From Kordiimonas laminariae (GTDB lineage Bacteria > Pseudomonadota > Alphaproteobacteria > Sphingomonadales > Kordiimonadaceae), in NCBI RefSeq assembly GCF_023008165.1, contig NZ_JAKQZA010000009.1:1-64000 (forward strand): a stretch of DNA of 64,000 nt, read 5' to 3'. This document shows, piece by piece, positions 59,908-64,000 of the stretch. The notes beneath the pieces were generated by a model that was given only the letters and a program-made list of their open reading frames with translations, was not told the origin of the DNA and ran no database searches. Each line of letters opens with the position of its first letter. The first letter of the stretch is position 1. Made by a program: the position numbers and the translations under genes.

Positions 59908-62124
59908 CTAAAGGCCGCCAAAGCGCTTTGTGAAGCGCAGGCCAAATTCACTGCGGTCATTACTGCGAACAACGCCAACGAAACCGTGGAATGTGTTGTT
60001 CAAACGACCTTGGTCATAAACTTCATTGAATACGTTTTCACCGTATAGATCGATGCTCCACGTACCATCTTCGCTAAGATACTGGATGTTGAAGCCAAAC
60101 AGATCACGAGCCTCTAAGAGTTCAGTTTCTGAATTAACAACCTGACCGAACATATCGTCGCGGAATGAATAGTCAGCCTGGAAACTTAGCTCAGCGCCGT
60201 TTGAAAGAACTGTGCGGTAGCCTGTTACAGCAGAAATGGTCCACTCAGGAGCAAGCGGTAGTTTGTCGCCTACTGAAATACCAAGTACTTCACCTTCAAG
60301 CTCACGAATTTCTGCATCAAGATAGCCAATGCTTGTGTTGATGTAGAAGCCATTATCGAAGGAAGTTTTAGTTTCCAGTTCGAAACCGCGGCCGCGTGCT
60401 TTCGCTGCGTTACCGGCACGTGTAACGAAACCGCCTGCTTGAGGTTCTGAAACCTGTACAACGAAATCATTGTAGTTTGTTGTGAAAGCAGAAGCGAGTA
60501 ACAGGAAGTTATCTGTGATCTGGCTCTTGAAACCAATTTCATAGTTAATTGCTGTTACTTCATCAAACGGATCAAACTGTGCTTCACCGCCGAACGGACG
60601 AGGAGGTACACCACCTGTTTGGTAACCACGTGCAACTGTTGCATATACAGATGTTTTTTCATCAATTGAGTAATTGATGTTGGCATCCCAGGTTACAGCG
60701 CTTGAATCAACTTCTTCAAAGTCGCGTACACCGCCAAAGCTTGGGAATAGGGCGTTTGCTTCTTTGCTATCATCAGAATAACGAAGACCACCACCGATCG
60801 TTAGCTGTTCGGTTACATGGTATGAACCGTTAGCGTAAATAGCGATTGCATCTGTTTCCTGTGCAAGTTCGAAGAAATCACCATTTGCGATTGTGCCGAT
60901 TGTATCAACCGCACCGTTGAACGGAGCGAAGTTAAACGGACCAGAGAAATTTTCACCATCTTCATTAAAATAGAAGAGGCCTGTTACAAGGTCGAAGTTA
61001 TCCCAGGAACCATTTACCTGTAGCTCAACGCTATACTGCTCAGCTTCACCTGTTTCAGGGAATTCAGAGAGATTGAAGGCTGTAGCGTCATCGTCCAGGC
61101 CACCAGTATATTCTGTTCTGCGCCAGCTACCGATGAGTTTAGCATCAAGGTTTTCTGTCATTGCCCATTCGGCAGTAACAGAGGCACCAACACCGCTGCT
61201 TGAGGTGCTTTCGATGCCTGGAACTGTTGTCGCTAGATCATCTGGATCAGCAGGCAAATCAGCTGCTGTTAGTGTGGGGAGGCCAAAACCTGGAACCGGA
61301 TCACCAATAATTTCAATAGTGTATGGTGATTGGCCAGAGTTGTTGTCTACACCGTCAAATGCGAAGAGAAGGGAGAAATCGTCAGATACATCCCAAAGAG
61401 CTGCAACACGGCCACTGAACTCTTTTTCTTCACCAATTTCAGCTTCAGGATTTGGCAGATTTACTGCTTCACCAACACCACCACGGTGCTTGAAGTTACC
61501 TGTAAGGGAAACTGCGAAATTGTCTGAAAGGCGTGTGTTTGCATAAAAACCAGCAGCATAACGTTCGCGAGTACCGATTGTTGCGTCTACTTCAACGCCT
61601 TCTTCGTCACCTGGGCGACGTGTCACGATATTTACAGCGCCACCAAGGGTGTTCCGGCCGTAAAGCGTACCTTGTGGACCACGAAGAACCTCAACGCGTT
61701 CAATGTTTTTCAGTGTAAGGTTGGAACCCATCTGACGGCCAAGATATACACCATCAATATAAACACCAACGCCTGGGTCTGTGGTGATTAGGTGATCCTG
61801 AATACCAATGCCGCGGATAAATACTGCGGCAGCCGATGTGTTACCAACACCAAAACGCGATACGTTTAAGTTAGGTACGTACTTCCCAACATCGTCAAGG
61901 TTACTTACGTTCAGAGCCTTCAGGCCTGTTTCACCAAAAGATGTTAGGGATGTCGGGGAGTCAAAAATAGATTCCTGACGCTTACGAGCCGTTGTAACGA
62001 GGATTTCCTCGAGTACATTATCAGTTGCTTGAGAGCTATCTTGCGCAGAAACGGGGGAAATGCCAGGAGCACATGCCAACAGGGCTACTGATCCTAGGAG
62101 ACCTAGGCGTCTAGTTGCTTTCAT
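59908..62124 (-). CDS. TonB-dependent outer-membrane receptor
   Basis: The protein has 738 residues. ATG at 62124 follows TAAGGACT. The signal peptide ends near V-S-A-Q-D. The TonB box region is E-E-I-L-V-T-T-A-R-K-R-Q-E-S, and the plug has V-F-I-R-G-I-G-I-Q-D-H and V-E-V-L-R-G-P-Q-G-T-L-Y-G-R-N-T-L-G-G. The barrel ends in G-L-R-F-T-K-R-F-G-G-L, with the usual aromatic end shifted inward by three residues. It is related to but distinct from the receptor at 57467. It is divergent from sfsA across 200 bp. Cargo unknown. Confidence 0.88.
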   Translation of the reverse strand: MKATRRLGLLGSVALLACAPGISPVSAQDSSQATDNVLEEILVTTARKRQESIFDSPTSLTSFGETGLKALNVSNLDDVGKYVPNLNVSRFGVGNTSAAAVFIRGIGIQDHLITTDPGVGVYIDGVYLGRQMGSNLTLKNIERVEVLRGPQGTLYGRNTLGGAVNIVTRRPGDEEGVEVDATIGTRERYAAGFYANTRLSDNFAVSLTGNFKHRGGVGEAVNLPNPEAEIGEEKEFSGRVAALWDVSDDFSLLFAFDGVDNNSGQSPYTIEIIGDPVPGFGLPTLTAADLPADPDDLATTVPGIESTSSSGVGASVTAEWAMTENLDAKLIGSWRRTEYTGGLDDDATAFNLSEFPETGEAEQYSVELQVNGSWDNFDLVTGLFYFNEDGENFSGPFNFAPFNGAVDTIGTIANGDFFELAQETDAIAIYANGSYHVTEQLTIGGGLRYSDDSKEANALFPSFGGVRDFEEVDSSAVTWDANINYSIDEKTSVYATVARGYQTGGVPPRPFGGEAQFDPFDEVTAINYEIGFKSQITDNFLLLASAFTTNYNDFVVQVSEPQAGGFVTRAGNAAKARGRGFELETKTSFDNGFYINTSIGYLDAEIRELEGEVLGISVGDKLPLAPEWTISAVTGYRTVLSNGAELSFQADYSFRDDMFGQVVNSETELLEARDLFGFNIQYLSEDGTWSIDLYGENVFNEVYDQGRLNNTFHGFVGVVRSNDRSEFGLRFTKRFGGL

Positions 62125-62324
62125 GAGTTAGTCCTTACTGAGCCATTCATTATAATTTATTCTTGAACAGCGGCCTTTAAATATGCGTTATTCCTCTTTG
62201 ACGCACACAAGACACAGTTGTCCAAATATGTTTGTAGCAGCGAGATTACAGACCTTGACTAATTAGTCAATAATGCCGCCTTGGGTAATTTGTTAAATAA
62301 ATATTACAGAAATATTAAACGACT

Positions 62325-63017
62325 ATGATTTACGATATCGCCTTAACCAAAGGTACTTTAATTAAACGCTACAAGCGATTTTTAGCTGATGTTGAGCTTG
62401 AAACCGGTGAAGTCGTTACGGCTCACTGCGCAAATTCAGGTTCCATGTTAGGACTAAAGGATGAAGGAAATACGGTTTACCTTTCTCCGAATAACAATCC
62501 AAAAGCAAAGCTTGATTGGCGGTGGGAACTGGTCGATGTGGGTTCCAGCCTGGTTAATATCAATACATCTCGTCCCAATGTGCTTGTAGAAGAAGCTATT
62601 GCAGACGGCACTGTTGTTGAGCTTCAAAGTTTTGAAAGCATGCGACGAGAAGTGAAATATGGCGGCAACAGTCGAATTGATATTCTGCTCGAAGGGCCGG
62701 GCCTGTGTTATGTTGAGGTAAAGAGTGTTACCCTGAAAGAAGGCAAAGGGGCCATTTTTCCTGATAGTGTAACTGCACGTGGTACCAAGCACCTAAACGA
62801 ACTGATGGATATGGTGAAAGAGGGGCATCGTGCCGTTATGATGTATTTGGTTGGGCGTAGTGACTGTGAATATTTCGCACCAGCAGATGAAATTGACCCG
62901 ACATATGCAAATACGCTAAGAGAAGCGGTAAAAGCTGGTGTTGAGGTTCTTTGTTATACATGCGAACTTTCACCGCAAGGAATTACAGTAAAAGGCACGC
63001 TTCCCGTAAAGCTTTAA
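62325..63017 (+). CDS. sfsA: SfsA family DNA-binding/sugar fermentation stimulation protein
   Basis: The protein has 230 residues. SfsA landmarks are present: L-I-K-R-Y-K-R-F-L-A-D-V, A-H-C-A-N-S-G-S-M-L-G-L, S-R-I-D-I-L-L-E, C-Y-V-E-V-K-S-V-T-L and F-P-D-S-V-T-A-R-G-T-K-H. The family has a nuclease-like fold and was named for maltose effects in E. coli; its true role is unclear. The map gene follows after 29 bp, an arrangement I know from alphaproteobacteria. Confidence 0.92.
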   Translation: MIYDIALTKGTLIKRYKRFLADVELETGEVVTAHCANSGSMLGLKDEGNTVYLSPNNNPKAKLDWRWELVDVGSSLVNINTSRPNVLVEEAIADGTVVELQSFESMRREVKYGGNSRIDILLEGPGLCYVEVKSVTLKEGKGAIFPDSVTARGTKHLNELMDMVKEGHRAVMMYLVGRSDCEYFAPADEIDPTYANTLREAVKAGVEVLCYTCELSPQGITVKGTLPVKL

Positions 63018-63046
63018 GATGCCTCGAATAGTAAGGTTTATTTGAA

Positions 63047-63874
63047 ATGACATATGTTGATGCAGCAACGGCACCGTCATCCCGCACAGGCGCTATTAAG
63101 TTATATGGCCCTGAGGCATTTGAAGGTATGCGCGCTGCTGGTCGCTTGGCCGCTGAAACTCTTGATTTTATAACACCACATGTTCAGCCGGGCATTACAA
63201 CCGAAGAATTGAACACGCTCTGCCATGATTTTATTCTTAAGAATGGTGCTACACCAGCACCGCTTAATTATCGTGGATTTCCAAAATCAATCTGCACATC
63301 AATTAACCATGTGATTTGTCATGGTATTCCCGGGCCAAAGAAACTTAAGAACGGTGATACGCTTAATATTGATGTGACAGTTATTCTGGATGGTTGGTTT
63401 GGCGATACAAGCCGTATGTTCTTTGTTGGCGAGCCTAAATTGCTCCCCAAACGTTTGTGTCAGGTAACGTTCGAGGCCCTCTGGAAGGGTATCGAAGTTG
63501 TAAAACCCGGCGCGCATCTCGGTGATATCGGTGCCGCCATTCAGGAGCATGTGGAAGCACACCGCTACAGTGTTGTTCGTGATTTCTGTGGCCATGGTAT
63601 CGGGCAGGTATTCCATGATGAACCAAGCGTTATGCATTACGGTACTAAGGGTTCAGGCCCTGAGCTTAAACCGGGTATGTTCTTTACAATTGAACCTATG
63701 GTGAATGCGGGTAAACCAGCTTGTAAAGTATTGGGAGATGGCTGGACAGCTGTGACACGGGATAAATCATTGTCGATGCAGTTCGAACATACGCTTGCTG
63801 TAACCGAGGATGGCTATGAGGTATTTACCAAGTCTCCAAAAGGGTGGGAATTCCCACCTTACGTACTCGATTAA
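63047..63874 (+). CDS. map: Methionine aminopeptidase, type I
   Basis: The protein has 275 residues. The metal and catalytic residues are visible: V-I-C-H-G-I-P (substrate His), N-I-D-V-T-V-I-L-D-G-W-F-G-D-T-S (two Asp ligands), G-H-G-I-G-Q-V-F-H (His ligand), F-T-I-E-P-M-V (Glu) and Q-F-E-H-T-L (Glu). It removes the initiator methionine from new proteins. It lies between sfsA and radC and is probably co-transcribed with both. Confidence 0.95.
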   Translation: MTYVDAATAPSSRTGAIKLYGPEAFEGMRAAGRLAAETLDFITPHVQPGITTEELNTLCHDFILKNGATPAPLNYRGFPKSICTSINHVICHGIPGPKKLKNGDTLNIDVTVILDGWFGDTSRMFFVGEPKLLPKRLCQVTFEALWKGIEVVKPGAHLGDIGAAIQEHVEAHRYSVVRDFCGHGIGQVFHDEPSVMHYGTKGSGPELKPGMFFTIEPMVNAGKPACKVLGDGWTAVTRDKSLSMQFEHTLAVTEDGYEVFTKSPKGWEFPPYVLD

Positions 63875-63893
63875 GAAGGAATAAAGGCTGCTT

Positions 63894-64000
63894 ATGGGGG
63901 AAGAAGCCAAAAAAGATCACCGGAGCGGGCATCGTGCCCGCTTGCGAGAACGGTTTTTAAAGGGTGGACCGGAAGGTTTGCCTGATTATGAACTTCTGGA
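63894..64000 (+). CDS. radC: RadC-family protein, 5' end only (runs off window)
   Basis: ATG at 63894 is preceded by AAAGG and opens M-G-E-E-A-K-K-D-H-R-S-G-H-R-A-R-L-R-E-R-F, then G-P-E-G-L-P-D-Y-E-L-L. This is the N-terminal helix-hairpin-helix region of RadC/JAB proteins, which usually reads G-H-R-x-R-L-R-x-R-F. Only ~35 codons are in the window. The sfsA-map-radC order supports the call. Confidence 0.82.
   Translation, partial: MGEEAKKDHRSGHRARLRERFLKGGPEGLPDYELL

Noticed and set aside
44246-62294. Shared 13-base string CCTTGGGTAATTT upstream of iorA-like gene (near 44250) and sfsA (near 62280)
   Set aside because: A 13-base match between two places in 64 kb is expected by chance, and the surrounding bases do not align.
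1-64000. tRNA, rRNA, insertion sequence or prophage genes
   Set aside because: No cloverleaf-like sequences, rRNA stretches, transposases, integrases or terminal inverted repeats were recognised in any gap.

Overview
The window is 64 kb of an AT-leaning (mid-40s % GC by eye), densely coded chromosome from a Gram-negative, aerobic heterotroph. Several features point to a marine alphaproteobacterium: the sfsA-map-radC order at the right end, an ECF11-type sigma factor with a ChrR anti-sigma, alphaproteobacterial-type acyl-CoA enzymes, and many TonB receptors. A low-GC Kordiimonadales-like lineage is my guess, but the sequence alone does not prove the order. I see no rRNA, tRNA, insertion sequence, prophage or CRISPR array.

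Left part (1-11126). The 3' end of a giant secreted VCBS/Ig-repeat protein is followed by a block on the minus strand. That block holds a tricorn-like periplasmic protease and a four-gene operon of exported proteins: an esterase, a TolB-like propeller, a serine hydrolase and a second, paralogous propeller. Next comes a MarR-CPBP protease operon behind a perfect 46-bp palindrome (12537-12582).

Singlet-oxygen locus (12627-20798). An ECF11 sigma and its ChrR anti-sigma face an FAD oxidoreductase - DUF1365 - cyclopropane-fatty-acid-synthase-like - MFS - DUF3833 operon, with an SDR - DUF6134-like pair at the far end. The divergent intergenic region carries two matching promoter-like elements, TGATCY-N16-CGTAAY, one on each strand. 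The ChrR zinc site is altered. This is a known type of locus for membrane-lipid response to singlet oxygen. An ergothioneine operon (DUF427-egtB-egtD, 39079-41729) adds a second antioxidant function.

Middle (20953-38932). This part has a Bacteroidetes-like aconitase B, two cytochrome P460 genes (one fused to cytochrome c) with a LysR regulator, and an OxyR-like LysR divergent from a beta-carbonic anhydrase/SulP pair that probably takes up bicarbonate. It also has a TPR/ATP-grasp protein, a porin, a tandem-domain beta-propeller phytase, a DUF481 outer-membrane protein, and a split aerotaxis-like receptor (PAS protein overlapping a soluble chemoreceptor).

Right part (41782-62124). This is a catabolic region. 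It has three acyl-CoA dehydrogenases (two adjacent and probably heteromeric), an isoquinoline-1-oxidoreductase-like molybdenum enzyme, a thiolase, a TetR regulator with two phased operators before a YHS-domain protein, a fused enoyl-CoA hydratase/3-hydroxyacyl-CoA dehydrogenase, an SDR, and three TonB receptors (one haem-type with Fur-like boxes). Together they suggest uptake and beta-oxidation of a fatty, cyclic or aromatic acid. The substrate cannot be named from sequence. The window closes with housekeeping genes sfsA, map and the start of radC.
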